A program made the translations under genes and the position numbers. DNA of 64,000 bases, taken from Hanleya hanleyi. Its lineage: Eukaryota; Mollusca; Polyplacophora; Lepidopleurida; Hanleyidae. Shown here one piece after another: positions 1-13,199 of this stretch (position 1 is its first letter; every line of letters starts with the position of its first letter). Below the pieces are notes generated by a model, which made no database searches, was not told the DNA's origin, and saw only the letters and a list, made by a program, of their open reading frames with translations. The DNA lies in contig JAVTVY010019589.1 of NCBI GenBank assembly GCA_036873755.1, positions 1 through 64,000 on the forward strand, written 5' to 3'.

Positions 1-19
1 TGTTTCGGCTTTGACTCAC

Positions 20-3000
20 CTGTCCCAGAGCTTATAGAACTCGTCATTGGTTAACCTCATGCCCAGACGGGCCAGGGCTTCTCTCAGCTGAGGAGGGACG
101 ACCATGCCATCCTTCTCAAAACAACCAGGTGGGAAATAGTTGTGTGCATCAAAGGTCCTGTTAAGTTCAAAGAAATACCACATCCCTTAATAACACAACG
201 CTGCTTCTTCTTCATGAAGCATGCATAGAATCACTTTGGTTACAATATTCTAGCTCAATTGTCAAATACATGTACCATCCTCAAGCCTGAAAATAGGGCA
301 AGCCACACAAGACATATAGCCTGTCACCCCCACCGACATGACCGAGGATATGGTACATTCCCTGACCTTATAACCCATAATATCTGTATATGAAGAAGGA
401 CTATCTCATTCTGCTTTGCAGTGGGGTTATTAGAAATATCAGGTGCTTATTTTCAGGCTTGCACACTTCTCATAGTTAGCCCCAGGTGTCATTTCCCTGT
501 CAAGCTATTCTCCTCCCTGAGAGAAAGACGAATGTGTTTGCAGACAGCGATGAATAGTAAGGCAGAATAAGTTATGTCATAGAACTTACACAACATCACA
601 ACCTCCTAAAGTTCAGGATGTTTAAAATTGAACATAAGAATAGGATCACTTTGTTAAAATTTGAAATTTTTAAATAGATTTTTGTGGGATTTTCCTTTTA
701 CAGGAACCTTAAATGTTGAAATTTAATCAATTCCCGGGGGGTGGGGGGAATTGGTTTGATGTCACACTCAAGGTTATTTCATTCATACCAGGTGACAGCC
801 GGTTTGAATGGTGGTGAATTCTCAGGGACCAATTTTGTTGAGTTTTGCTGAAATTTAAATGAATTTCTTGTCAATGTTGCTGCACAACATTCATGGGTCA
901 TTTATTTGCAAGCCTTACCTTTCTTTACATTTTTCCTTAAGTAGAGAGTAGCAGTAGGTGCCAGACTTGAAAGTGGTGTCTCTCATCCATACCTCATTCT
1001 TTCTGAGGTGTGGCTCTGGGTAATGACTACCAGCCAACTGCTGGACGGGACTCACCCATTCCTTCTTTACTGTCTGCCAAAGGGAAATAACTCTGTCAGG
1101 AATACTTACACACAATAACACCAGTAACAGTAGTCTGTTTTGATTTATATTTATATGTGAATGGTGTGAGATATGGCATACTTCCCACAAGTCAACAATA
1201 CTTAGACCTGATAATACTGGGCATACATCTTCAAGTACATGTATCAAGGGTATAATTGATGTACATTGTAAATGTTATGGCTGTGCACCATTGTGTTTTA
1301 CTATCTGATATATTGTAAATATTCACAGATGATCTGGCGCCATAATACAGTAATGCCTCTAATAATTCAATCACAGGAAATTAAGTGATAAAATTTATTA
1401 GAACAGCAAGTTTACAAAATGGTTAAAAAGCTAGCATATACTGCATTATTTCAATGATTTCTAAGAGTGATCAAATTTATTAAAACAGTCAATTGAAATT
1501 TGTCCAGAAAATTTGGTGGGTAGGGGATTGAATTAATTAGAGGGATTACCAAATGTAGCAAGGGTAATTGATGTAAACTCTTGATGTAATTATTTTGGAT
1601 GTGTACCATTGTGTTTGGTATTGTTTTTGTGTCTGGTATTGCAAATATTCACAGAGGATCTAGGCGGCGGGCCCATTACATAGAATACATTTTGACTGTT
1701 TTTCTTCAAGTTGTAAACTCACCTCATTGTCTTGAAAACAGGAAACAAAACTATCAAATGATATTGAAGGCATATTGTCCAAACCATGCCTGTTAAATAG
1801 AACAGATAATTTGTTATTAAATAAAGCAGGCATTTAGAAAAACGAAGTTTAGAACATAAAATGCTGCAGAGTAAAGTAATTCTCACATCATTGGGTTATC
1901 TCCCTTATGAAATATCAGAGTTATCTCCCAAAAAGTGTGATCGTGGTAATCTCTTTAATAATTCAATCACATTAAGTAAAATTTCCCACCGTGAAAGATC
2001 AAATTTATTAGAACAGCAAGTTGACAAAATGGTTCAAAAACATTTACATAATCCATTATTTCAAAGATTTTAGAGGGTGATCAAATTTATTCGAACAGCT
2101 CACTGAATTTTGTATCCAAAGTTGAGGGCAATCAAATTTTGATAGGGGTGTTGATTATTAGAGTGATTACCATAAATGGATTAGCTTTATATAAATAATA
2201 ATGGGAGTCTGATACTATTGTGTATGATACATGTTACTATCAATACACCCACAAGTCCATTCTGATGTATGTATGTTGTTTCTTCGCATCACCTGAGACA
2301 GAAAAAGAGAACAATTAGATTTAATGACACATTCAGCAATATTTCAGCTAAAAAGCAACGCATCATGGGAAGTAATGGAGCTTCTTAAAATTAGGGCATG
2401 AGTTCCTTTGTAGCAATGGCATATGCTGGTTATCCATGGCCAGTTTGATGTTCTAATATGGATGGAGAGGAGTTCCTATTGGAACGGCATATGTCATTCC
2501 CTCGATGCCATTGCATGGTTTTTTAAGCCATCCTTTGTCTACCTTGTTCCAAAAGTATGCCATGAAGTTCCTAAGACTTCCATCCCGGCGCACCAAGCTT
2601 CTCTCTTTGGAATGCGTTATGCCTAACTTCAAGAAGCTCCCTGTACACATGTATATCAGATATCCGGTATCATTTCTGTATCATGTACATCTATGACACC
2701 CACAACTGTTTAAGTGGAAGTACACAGTAATTACCTTCTCAGGAATCTCATATACTGATCAGTGCTGAAATATCCAACCATAGCATACAGGATGTGTAAT
2801 AATGCTTCTCTGAAAGAAAAAAAAATATTATAATTATATGTTAAAGTTGAAACATAAACAAAGAAAGTTTTCCATTCGGTACAAAAACACCTTACCAAGT
2901 ATATAATGAAAATACCTGAAGTACTGTAAGTCTGGTTTATAATAAAAGGCTCAGTTGTGGCAGGATGATGGTTCGAATGAGTTTGATTATAGCAGATTAC

Positions 3001-6000
3001 AATAGAGAAATGTGCTGTCAACTTCAGTAGATAGCTTATTTGATAAACAGAGGAATCTATAATTGTTTGGAGAGAAATGAACAATATTTTGTGAAGAGAC
3101 CTCATTGGCAATGGAAGAATCTCCAAGAAAAGACATCACTTCAAGTAAGAGAACCGCCAAGAAATAACTCTTAAGCCTCCAAGAAATTACACAATTCCAA
3201 ATCAATAACACAGATCCATGATGAATTTACTAAATTATTCACAATAACTAAAAAATAATCAGTAAGACGGAATAAAATTAGCTCTAAAAAAAAAAAAATT
3301 ACAAGGGAGGGAGGCATTTTTTATCTTTTTTTTTCTCTATTGTTTTCCTATCATTTTTTTTTCTGACAAACCGATACAGTTCCGTAATTTGCATGATACC
3401 AAAGATGCTCTTTGAGTTACTCGAGTCCACCAAATTATTTCTTTCAAATAAATCAAGACAAGACATGCCCAAGAAAACTGTTTTGGCACAACTTTTTTTT
3501 TATTCACCTTAATTATTAAATTAAATGTGCCAATGGAGCATTTGCACTTTCAAGTTAATTACAGTAATTCCCCTAATAATTCATTCACAGGAAGTTCACC
3601 TTTCAACTCTTTTATTCAAATACAGAGAAAGAGTAACTTTCCCATTCTTCATTCTAATTGAAGAAAAGTCATAAAATAGGACACATTGTAGCTGGTGCCA
3701 TGAAGAATATAGCCATATACTTCCTGTGATCGAATTATTGTGGGAATTACAGTACTGGACAATGCTGTCTGGCCTAAATGGCAGCTGGCAGTGCTCAGAC
3801 ACTGGCTGCATAAGCTCTGGTTATTCAATCTGGGTGCTTTGCCATCTCTTAACCCAGAGTATAGTTTAAATCAAATGTAACTGGTATATTTTCGACCTCA
3901 AGTTGACAAACTTTATATCAAATGTAAGCTTTCTGGTCCTTTCCTGGAATAGTAGAAATATTTGATCCAATTTGTCCTGCATTATCTGCAACTTGATTTC
4001 TCCCAACTTAATCTTTTGTTACAGTCGTATAACAAAACAAGATCTCTGATCTATCATTTTCCGCCACAATTAAGTGGACCTAAAGATAGGCGGCCTTGTA
4101 ATTATAGGCCTATTTTATTCCGAACATCAGCTGTGTATGTTCTTAACAATGCTCACATGTTGCCCATGGACAGTTATCTGGAACTGAGGTTGTTAAATTC
4201 AAATTGCTATATTTGTTCAATGGTGATGAGTGACAATAAACAGCCATGAATCAAACTACTTAACTCTGCTGCCAATGCTTAACTTCAACTTCCATTTGAA
4301 ACAATACAGAATATTTTAAGTTAATGTATTTGATTTGTCTGACATGACATTCATACATGTATGTTGCATTAAAATATGGCCTCATCATAAATTTGATTGT
4401 GTATCAAGCCATGCTGGCTAAGGTCAAGTGCAGTCAAATAGTCAAGTGAACACAAATATAAATGAAGGATAAAAAATTACCAGTAAGTCATGTGAGCTTA
4501 TATATGTATGTGCTCAACCATACTTGTGTTTCACTGGTTAAACAGGGCATAGCCCCCCCTAAGCTACAGTATCAAAACCCACATTCTATGACTGCTCACT
4601 TGATTGGCAAATTTGCATATAGCCAGGTTTGTGGCTTTGAATCCCCTGATGACCAATTTATTCTTTCTCTCTCAACATAACATCATCTCATATATCCATG
4701 GCCAATGTTGACCCAGCTGTCAGAGACAGAGATCCAATTTACAGAGTAGGGTTAAGTGATAGTCAAGTTGTCAACTTGCAAAAAGCAAATGAAAAAGGCA
4801 AAATTCAGTCAAATTTCTATCTGAGAGAAATTTACAGTCTAAATTTCAAGCACAGCAACACATATTCAGAATAACTATGTAGGGCCTAATCATCTATCAC
4901 TATACATTTGAGAGGAAGTTGAAGAAGTTGCTCACTTACCGAGTAACTTGACCCTGACCACTGGGATCATTAGCTCTGAACATATGTCTTAATCCATAGA
5001 AACCTGTGGTCAGCTTCTCCCTGATCAGAATCTCCAACTTGAGATGGAAAATTATAAAAGGTTACATATACATGTACATTTATAACCAACATGTCAGCTT
5101 ATACTGCTATTTCAAACATCAAGTTAGTACACGTTTACATGAGAATAAAGTTGATTTCTACAGATATACAGTGAAAACCTGCGTAAACCGACCATGCTTG
5201 GAACCAGATTAAAGTGTCAGTTTCGACATGATTCTGGTTTATCAAGGTTCAAGATACTTAAAATTTAAATTATTGGGACAATGGATAAATATTGTTATTT
5301 AGAGGTTGGTCTGTTCATCCAGAAGTCGGTATTCACAGATTTCACTGTAATTTCTTCCATGTGTTTTCAATTTACAATATAACTTTGAATTTCATCATTG
5401 AGGGGACCAACAAACAGATGTCATGTTTGTGAACATCTACTGTGACAGCCATCATTGGAGTGCTAGTTTGTCCAGATGTTACTGTCTTTAAAAGGGCCCA
5501 AACTGGGGATACATTTATCTCCTAAGATAGCCTGCTGCAACTTGATTTTTCATTTACATGCTTGAAATGGTCAATTTATTGTCTGTTAAGATTGATCACT
5601 TTGGATGTCTGGTAAAAAGATATGAATTAACAGTGATTAGATAAAGCTGTGTGAGGAGGACTTTTCATCAGTGATTGGCTTCCGTGATGGAATATTCATC
5701 AAACTAGAAACGGGGTTACTAACAGGTTCCCATGGACAGTTCCAACACATGGAACCAAAACTTAGTTTCCGATACATTCCCACGCTTTCAAAACTCAACA
5801 TCCAAAACTATTGTAAGATGTCCTATTTAAGGAGGAAATCTCATTTCTCCTTAAAGGTATGTGTACTTCCTATATTCATAGAATTCCTATATTCATCACC
5901 TTTCTAATAACAATCTCACAAAGTCTCTATTACACTTTCCGCATGCTTAGGGGACACCTGTGGTATGACGTTGTTTAAATACACCTTCCCCTCTCCCTTT

Positions 6001-7730
6001 CTCGTCTACCATTGAGAGCCCTAGTAAAACAGCTTTGTCAAACATATTAATCCATTGATGACGACATGCTCTGTCAGCATGTGAACATGTGTCCCAAGGC
6101 TGCTCCACATATGGTAGTTTACATGAACGTCAGTTCATTTCATGAATATGTAATGTATTTGAAACAGGTTATCCACAATTAGCATACATGTGCGATTGAC
6201 TGGTTGACCATGGTCGGTTTACAGGTAGACCATGTTATGACGTTTTTTTAGGCGTGATAATGATTCTTATAATAAGCTGTGCATGCTGTGTAAGCAAATC
6301 ATACACAGAGCAGACAGTATCAATTAAGTGGTTACCTCATCTGCCGTAAAACTGGCTGATCTGTTTATATTCCCAGTCTGTCCAATTTTCCGGTTAGGTT
6401 TCTTCTTCGGATCTTGCATAAACTCTGAAAGTGAATGAAGGACTAAAATTAACTACTACTGGTAAACTAAGATTAAAAAAAACAAACAACAACATGAAAA
6501 TGAAATCTGTATAAATCAAGTTAGTGGATTTATATCTGCCTGTCAACATGGTTGGTGGCTTCGGAGATCATGGGGTAGGCATTTATTTACTCGGTGGGGC
6601 CCTGATGTTCAGGCCCCTCCCTCACTTTTTGCCAGATATGTTCTCAAAAAAATCTTAAATATCCCAAATATATCCAGCAACTACATAGCTCAAATGTCTC
6701 TCAAACAGCAGAATGTGAGAAAAGAATTATAAGAGGAAAGAATCAGAAGGGAGAGGGGGGTGGGGGATGGCGGGTGTTGCTACCAGGTTGCACCTGGGGG
6801 TGTATACCTGCGCTAAATTAGTTTCTTACAAGATAGACCCCCTCCTCCCCCACACACATACACACTTTTAAAGATTTTCCGATCCTTCATACACTACAGC
6901 ATGTTATGCAGTCAGTTTTCCCAAATCTAATAATTTATGATGTCACTTGAGATTAGGACAGTGAACTCCAGTCTACTGAGAGGTCATCAAAAATAATTGT
7001 CATGAATGGTGGATAATATCTGCTAATATTAGGCTAATGACACATGATTCCTTGTTTACCAGGAGCTGTTATGAAAAGCTGTAGGCGGGTTATCAATTTT
7101 CATCATTTCAAACTAAATTTGGCCTGAAATTTGGCACGTGAATTTATGCATGACTTAAGTACCACCCTCGATGAGACTCGACACGTGAATACAGTGATCG
7201 CCAGCTATGGTGTATCTTTTGGGCAATTGAGTAAAATGTTGTTCCTCTCATCACATTTTACCATTTCCAAAGTGAGAAAGTATGTTGAGATATTACAATC
7301 TATGCACCAACATGGAAAATAATGAACAACTTTTAAAATAATGAAAAAAACATGTCGTAGCACTAGGCAAAATAATATAATATAAAGGTTAAATACAAGT
7401 TCTGTACGGCAGGACAGATGAACCAAATAACTATAGAACAATAGTGGCCTAACAAGGTTTTAGGATCATGAAATTAATACCTGGGGGCCATGATAAAATC
7501 ATCCGTTCAGATTCTGCACTATCATATCCATTCTGCCACATCTTGTCATCTCCATGGAACTGTGTGCCATATTTCTCGTTCCGTTTTCTTGAAGATTTGG
7601 AGGCAGATGCCCCTCTGATTTCCAAGTCATTTTTATCACAGAGCTTTGACATGGGATGTTCAACAACTGGCAATCGTGCCATGGCTGATACAGATCTTGA
7701 AGATCTGGGAGTGCTCATTCTTGAAGCCAT
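20..7730 (-). CDS. EF-hand protein gene, seven exons, partial (continues off left edge)
   Basis: Seven exons join in one open frame with GT..AG sites: 7481-7730 (ATG at 7730), 6336-6424, 4940-5037, 2735-2809, 1723-1789, 919-1073 and 20-157, giving 290 codons before the edge. The 67-bp exon at 1723-1789 was found because the flanking exons do not share phase; adding it restores the frame. The N-terminus (about 110 residues) is Ser/Arg/Lys-rich and looks disordered. Residues ~115-190 form paired EF-hand helices: LRHMFRANDPSGQGQVTREA, then YFSTDQYMRFLRRHGLDN and SISFDSFVSCFQDNE. The last exon (YFPPGCFEKDGMVVPPQLRE, then LTNDEFYKLWD) looks like the next EF-hand module. The first loop has D, S, Q, G, V but Ala where the Glu ligand is usual, so calcium binding may be lost. 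It resembles EFCAB6-type multi-EF-hand or ciliary proteins by general look only; no orthologue is claimed. An acceptor just before the ATG suggests an upstream 5'UTR exon. Introns hold no other gene I can support. Confidence 0.8.
2423..2650. other. unexplained intronic segment open on both strands
   Basis: Within the intron between the exons at 2735-2809 and 1723-1789, about 200 bp reads open on both strands for roughly 65 codons. No splice pair joins it to the EF-hand gene in frame; on the minus strand one candidate acceptor leads into a TAG. It may be an old repeat or a chance open frame. Confidence 0.25.
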
Positions 7731-7731
7731 T

Positions 7732-8160
7732 CTAAAACAGGTAGGAGTTTTGTGAGTCTGGCAACAAATCAATTATTGGGACTATCTGCATGAAGAGCAA
7801 ATCATTACGTTGTTGTTGTTCGAACCATAACGCCAAAGGATTTGCACGCACATTTTTGCTCATCAGTTTTGTTTCACGCTGTGCATATGACTAAATAGTT
7901 GATTAGCAAACAGAGATGGTATTGTCTAATCTGGCGTAAGTGTCAGACAGCATAAATATAATAATGTTATATCGTTTCACACGGAAAAAATCCTCCCGCA
8001 AACAGAGCACCTTATCCACCATTTGTAAACAACTTCGTGGTAACCTCAAACATATGTCACGTGATCGCAGTTTCTGGCGCAGTCATTGGCTCGATCTATT
8101 ACAAGTCTACACACTAAACAAGAGTGTTCATTTTAGAACATCAGTTAGGTGTTTAAGGTG
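7732..8160. other. upstream region of the EF-hand gene
   Basis: This stretch lies 5' of the first coding exon and probably holds a 5'UTR exon and promoter. I see no convincing TATA box or CpG cluster. The plus-strand open frame at 7940-8353 runs into the 15-bp repeat and has no recognisable domain. Confidence 0.3.
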
Positions 8161-8164
8161 TCAG

Positions 8165-8240
8165 GACATTCAGGCACGCGACATTTCGGCATGTGACATT
8201 TCGGTAAGCGACATTTCGGCACTCAACATTTCGGCACAAA
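8165..8240 (+). repeat. 15-bp tandem repeat, about five copies
   Basis: Copies of ACATTTCGGCA-type units start at 8166, 8181, 8196, 8211 and 8226, a strict 15-bp period. Because 15 is a multiple of three, the array stays open on both strands and translates as a run of D-I-S units. This looks like a minisatellite, not a gene. Confidence 0.85.
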
Positions 8241-8394
8241 TCTATACTATTAAGAGAGCCGACATGAAATGTCCGCCTGTCACAGATAGTGTCCAAACTG
8301 TAACCATCTGGGTCATCTTTACGCGGATGGCGAAGAGTACGCAAATGAAATAGCGTCCCAACCTCCAAACAGAGTTATCTCCCCTTCTCCTGGT

Positions 8395-9010
8395 CGATCG
8401 ACTGGCACCCTTGCAAGTGGTTTAGAGCCACCAAACTTGGTACATATACTACACCTACATGATGGTACCGTGTAAGCGTCAGATTCGACATTCATAGCCA
8501 GCTATCGTCCAAATTGTTTTCCTTGTGTTTTGAGTACGGTACGGTATTTAAATAAGACTGAGCCACCAAACTTGGTACGCATCTACGCGACAATACCTTT
8601 TCATGATGGTACCATATAAGCGTCAGATTCGACATTCAGTAGCTAGCCATCGTCCAATATTGTATAAATACGACTGACCGTATGGAACCATTGCATAGTG
8701 TAACATGTACACATATTACCTAAATACTAAGCATCAGATCCAACATTCAGTAGCCAGCCATTGTCCATAAATAATTCCTGTATCTATCTTCATGAATATT
8801 GTGTTTCTATATTAATACACGCATAGCAGTACAGTGCACAATGTAAGATATAGCTTACATAGAAAAGCTCTTGATGGATATTTGGACTACGTTACCAACT
8901 GCTGGCGAAGCTCTTTCGCGTGCCAATTCTCCAGATAGCGTCCATTGACACCCTTGCAAATGGTTTAGAGTTACCACATTGTGTACACATGTACTACGGG
9001 ACAATACTTA
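8395..9010 (+). repeat. degenerate direct repeats with GAGCCACCAAACTTGGTAC
   Basis: Three to four diverged copies of a ~150-bp unit. Recognisable pieces are GCCACCAAACTTGGTAC (near 8428 and 8561), GCGTCAGATTCGACATTCA (near 8477 and 8620), a weaker match near 8735, and a partial one near 8970. It is an old tandem or dispersed repeat with no coding content. Confidence 0.7.
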
Positions 9011-9099
9011 ACGATGGTAACGTTAGTTCCGCGATCCACCGCTAGGGGGCGACTAGGTAACTGCCATCTGAATAATCAAGTATTTTGCTGTAGGTTTTT

Positions 9100-9620
9100 A
9101 TAAATTAAAGCTAGGGTCTCCAAATTCATATTACGTATGCAACTGGTAATTGACCAGAAGCTTATCCCAGTTACATGTAACTAACCTTGACCTATTTTGT
9201 CAAGGTCATATACTGTTTATTATGATACAACATGAAGAAATATAGCTAAGCTTTCCAAATTAATACTATATGTATACATCTGTCGATGGTGTAAAGGTGT
9301 ACTGAAGATGACTGGACTTGACCTATTTTATCCAGATCAGATTCTATTTAGTACAATATTTCATGAAGGATTATATATTCATTGTCCAAATTTATACCAC
9401 ATATGCCTGGACCTGAAGCCTATTGAATATCACTGACCTTGACATATTTTCTAAAGGTCAAATCCTATATGTCAAGTCTAAGATATCCGAATTCATGTTC
9501 CATAGGCATTTAAGTTAGAATAGTAAAGAACATTGTTGAAGATGACTGGCCTTGATCTATATTTCCAAGATCAAATTACTTGATTTGATTTTGAGCTATA
9601 TAGAACATTAGAGGAGTATA
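9100..9620 (+). repeat. diverged tandem repeat around CCTTGACCTATTTT
   Basis: Units of about 150 bp repeat a block reading 'actggccttgacctattttnncaaggtcaaat', followed by A/T-rich text with 'tccaaattnatac'. Copies are visible near 9185, 9318, 9435 and 9550. No gene is present. Confidence 0.65.
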
Positions 9621-9737
9621 TTTAGATAATAATGAACGTGGTGTTGTTGTTGCACTGGATTATGAACTACCTTATATGTTGACTTTATTTCTCTTTCGGG
9701 TTTTTTTTTGTATGTCTGTCTTTCCTCACAATCTAAT

Positions 9738-12600
9738 CTAATGTTCGTGAATTAATCGTGTATGGCCGATTCTACACCGCCTCGTCACGACTTGTTCGAA
9801 ACGTTTTTGGCTGCTCAGATAAGTATAGCCTACATTTTTTGAACCCATGAAGTTTGTGTTTAAGCTCAGCATCCCATTAAGCACAGATATAGCTATACGG
9901 GATTCCAACAGAATCAACTTCATTATCCAGGGCTGCCTTAGCCATTTCATCCGCTTCAGTATTTCCTTTGATGCCAGCATGACTAGTCAATCAATAAAAC
10001 ACCATATCAATATTTTGATCAAGTCTATACGGTAATATAATTGTAGAATATTCAAGATGGCGGGACGAGTTGGAGATCCACTTTTAATCGCTTGAAGGCA
10101 GGACAGTGAATCTGAGAATATGACATTTTCCCTTGCAGTGGACCGAATACCTTCAAAAGCTGACAATAGAACTTTGGCTTCGGCAGTTTTGCCAGGTAAT
10201 CGGAAGGTTTTCGTTTTGGAACTAAAAATAGTATAGTTTGGAAAAGTTTTCTCACATCAGCACAGATATCGGTATACGGGATTCTAACAGAATCAACTTC
10301 ATTACCCAGGGCTGCATTAGTCAGGTCTGAGAGATCAAGGGGAGAGGACAGTAGCGAAAATGGACTTTGTAACAAACTGACAGGTCAGTGTTTGAAGTTG
10401 TAGTGAAAACCTCGCTACTGTGAACAGATGTCTTTTTTCTGTCCTCAAATCGTGAATAAAATGAAATATCGAGCTTTCATCAGCTAGTCGAAAGGTTTTA
10501 GTTTTGGAATTCAATATAGTAGTACACGTTACTCTGTCACAATCTTAGAACCATGCGTATAAATAGGTTGATGCGATCCATATTTTTCTCTCCGTAAACC
10601 TAATTCCTGTGTATAGACGAACTGGCTTGTGTCTGCCTTCTTATATTTCGTCAGTGTAATATCCACTTCTGGTCTGGCTAACTGCCATGATGGAATTGGC
10701 AAGAACTTGTTAGATAAAATTTGACCAAGATTAATATCAGCTGCCGCAATGTGTGGTAAAGAGGTGAGATAATGGAGGGTTTCTTTAAATACGAATCTAC
10801 GTACTACGTTAAAAACGCAGTTATATGCAGGATTTGAAAGATTAGATCGCAATTTTGTGATATATTGCAGTGATAGTTTAGTTCTATACCAACTTCATCT
10901 GCTTCAACATATAGCCTATGTTTATGCATACTAGACTTGTTTTTTTTTTATTATAGATAATTTGAACTAATGCTGTTATATGAAATAGGTCTTTGAATTA
11001 CGGACGCTGGGATTCTTTAATGGACGACGACTGAATAATGAATGACGGACCAGACGCTTGTAATATAAACTTTCTTTGGGGATGTTTTAAACGCTTCGAG
11101 GCAAAGTCTTAGTCCTTGATATAGAATAGGGTCTAGCTTTGCCAAGTTGGACTTGCTTGCACCGTCATAATACAGCTTTGAACGAAAAAGTGTTCGATAT
11201 AAATGGAGAAGTGTCTTCTGGTCTCTTCCCCACTTATAGAAGGCAACCATCCTGAACAAATCAAGCGCTTTCTTGCATAAAGCTTGCAGGCAATTTATTT
11301 GAGATAAGAACGTTAATTAAACAAGATGAAAATACTTTCTAGAAAAACTTGAGACCATTTTCTGGACACCATTCTACATTATATTTAGACAATGTTCTTT
11401 CAAAGTTATGTATAACTTTTCTACTACACGATGTGTTGAAATCTTCTACACAGAGTGAACCATCAATGGATTTATTCAAGACTTCATCTGAGCTGTTGAT
11501 CTTGATACTAAACAGAGTAGTAGACAAAATACTGCCATATGGGACACCCTGATCCTGATCAAAATGATCAGACATAGTTGTACTAAACGACAGACATCAC
11601 ATGTTCATTCTTGATATAAGAATCTAACTCAATGGTATTTCTATGAGGAAACCTGCTTGAATATGACTTTCTTTTCAGTTTCTATGTACGAAACAAGGCG
11701 ATCATTTATCTTGCGTTCCAATGTTTTACAAATACAGCTAGTCACTAAAATCGGACGATAATTACCAAGGTCTGTATGATTACGGCCAGGTATTGGGACC
11801 GATATAACAATGACATTATGCCATGACGCTTGTAAATCCTCTGTCATCCAAAGTGTGTTAAATATGTGTAACAGGGCCTCTAATCAAAAGTTGAGAATGA
11901 ATATTATCCGGGCCTGCAGCAGAATCGTTAGCTTTCTCGAGAGAAGCATGAAGTTCTTAAAATGAAAAAAACAACAAACATTATAGCCTTCACGGTGGGG
12001 AAAATTTAATTTCTTTCTCCTCTTCTCTGTTTTGAAAACTTAATTACATATTTATCTGACGAAGAGTTGTTTTTTTGCAATCGTTTCGCCTACCTTGAAA
12101 TTTATCAACTGATTTTAATCTTTGAGAAGATGAACACTGGACTGGAGGCTTTTACCTTTAATATGTGCAACTCCTGAGAATGTGGGTATGGTTTGATGAA
12201 CCACCTGTAGCTTTTGGCTGAAGAGTCACCTGTAGCTTTTTCATGTTCTTCTAAATCATAGGGATGATAATGTGTGTATCGGCGAAATTTATTTTTCGAG
12301 AAAAGTCTCATTGAGACAAAAAGCTGACGGTTCATAATCTTGAGCTAACACATGAAATTCGTTTAAATTTGGCAAAACTCCTTTGCAATTCCACTGAATA
12401 AGAGTCGGCGACGGAGCCATATTTCGTCAGAAACAGAAAGACCGCACAGACTAGGCAATATAATGTCAGCTTGGTGAATGTTAACAAAGATATTATAGCT
12501 ATCCGCGCCTGCATTTTCTGTTCTTTTTGCTGTTCTTTTTTCATCATTATGTACATAAAGTTTTAAATCTTTCCCCTGCAATAACTTGACTTTCGACCTT
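9738..12600 (-). pseudogene. decayed LINE ORF2 (reverse transcriptase, RNase H, C-terminal zinc motif)
   Basis: Read on the minus strand, short open pieces follow the order of a non-LTR retrotransposon ORF2. At 11641-11847 an RT segment reads HTDLGNYRPILVTSCICKTL. At 11339-11575 the motif QGVPYGSILSTTLFS is followed by a damaged DD box (CVEDF). At 11017-11259 lies the thumb (LHLYRTLFRSKLYYDGA). At 10529-10852 lies RNase H entry (IYTHGSK, where Asp of TDGS is now His). Pieces at 10052-10375 and 9738-9980 follow, ending with RRCRIGHTRLIHEH. Stops and frameshifts separate all of them. RNase H plus this RT style suggests the I/Jockey group; the exact clade is not settled. Confidence 0.75.
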
Positions 12601-12944
12601 CAAAAAAGTTGTATCCTAGTCTACAATGAGTGGACAAAAAGTTTCTCTGCCGATATCAGAATCTACACTAGCAGCTGTTGTGGAGTTCAAATCATCACCA
12701 CAATTCATAGGTGTATCTGTGTCGGACATATATAGCACTATTATCTGCCTCAACACATTTTGCGTCGTTCTTTTTGGGGGAGTTGTTAGTGACATCTTTT
12801 CCTACGAGCTTCTTCTTGCTTTTAACAACTGAGGTTTTCCCTGTTTCATCTTCTGCTAGCTCGAGGTAGGTATTTTGCTAGAGGATTGTTGTTTACTATC
12901 GTCATCTTCAGTGAATTTTTTAATCATTTTCTTTTATTTGGTGT

Positions 12945-13178
12945 TCAACTCAACACCAGAGTGAATAGGATTAACATATGAATCAACAGACGGCATAGGT
13001 GAATCTTGATTGGAGACAAGACTGGCATTTGCGAATTTGTATCGTCTAATGTTGACGAGATAATAGCTCTCTGAATCACCTGAACGGGAGTAGCTGTGAA
13101 GTCCACGCTTCCACTAGGATTAAAATCGGATTTCTGATCATTTAGCATGGTATCTGGACTTGTCACCATCAATGTCAA
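12945..13178 (-). pseudogene. LINE ORF1 fragment
   Basis: The 77-codon frame contains DQKSDFNPSGSVDFTATPVQ and matches 16441-16668 almost residue for residue, so it is a piece of the same element. In the second location it lies directly downstream of zinc-knuckle-bearing sequence, which identifies it as the C-terminal part of the gag-like ORF1. Confidence 0.55.
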
Positions 13179-13199
13179 TTTCGATGTATCCGTCGGACA

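Noticed and set aside
7940..8353. 137-codon plus-strand frame.
   Set aside because: About a fifth of it is the 15-bp minisatellite, and no domain or splice context supports it.
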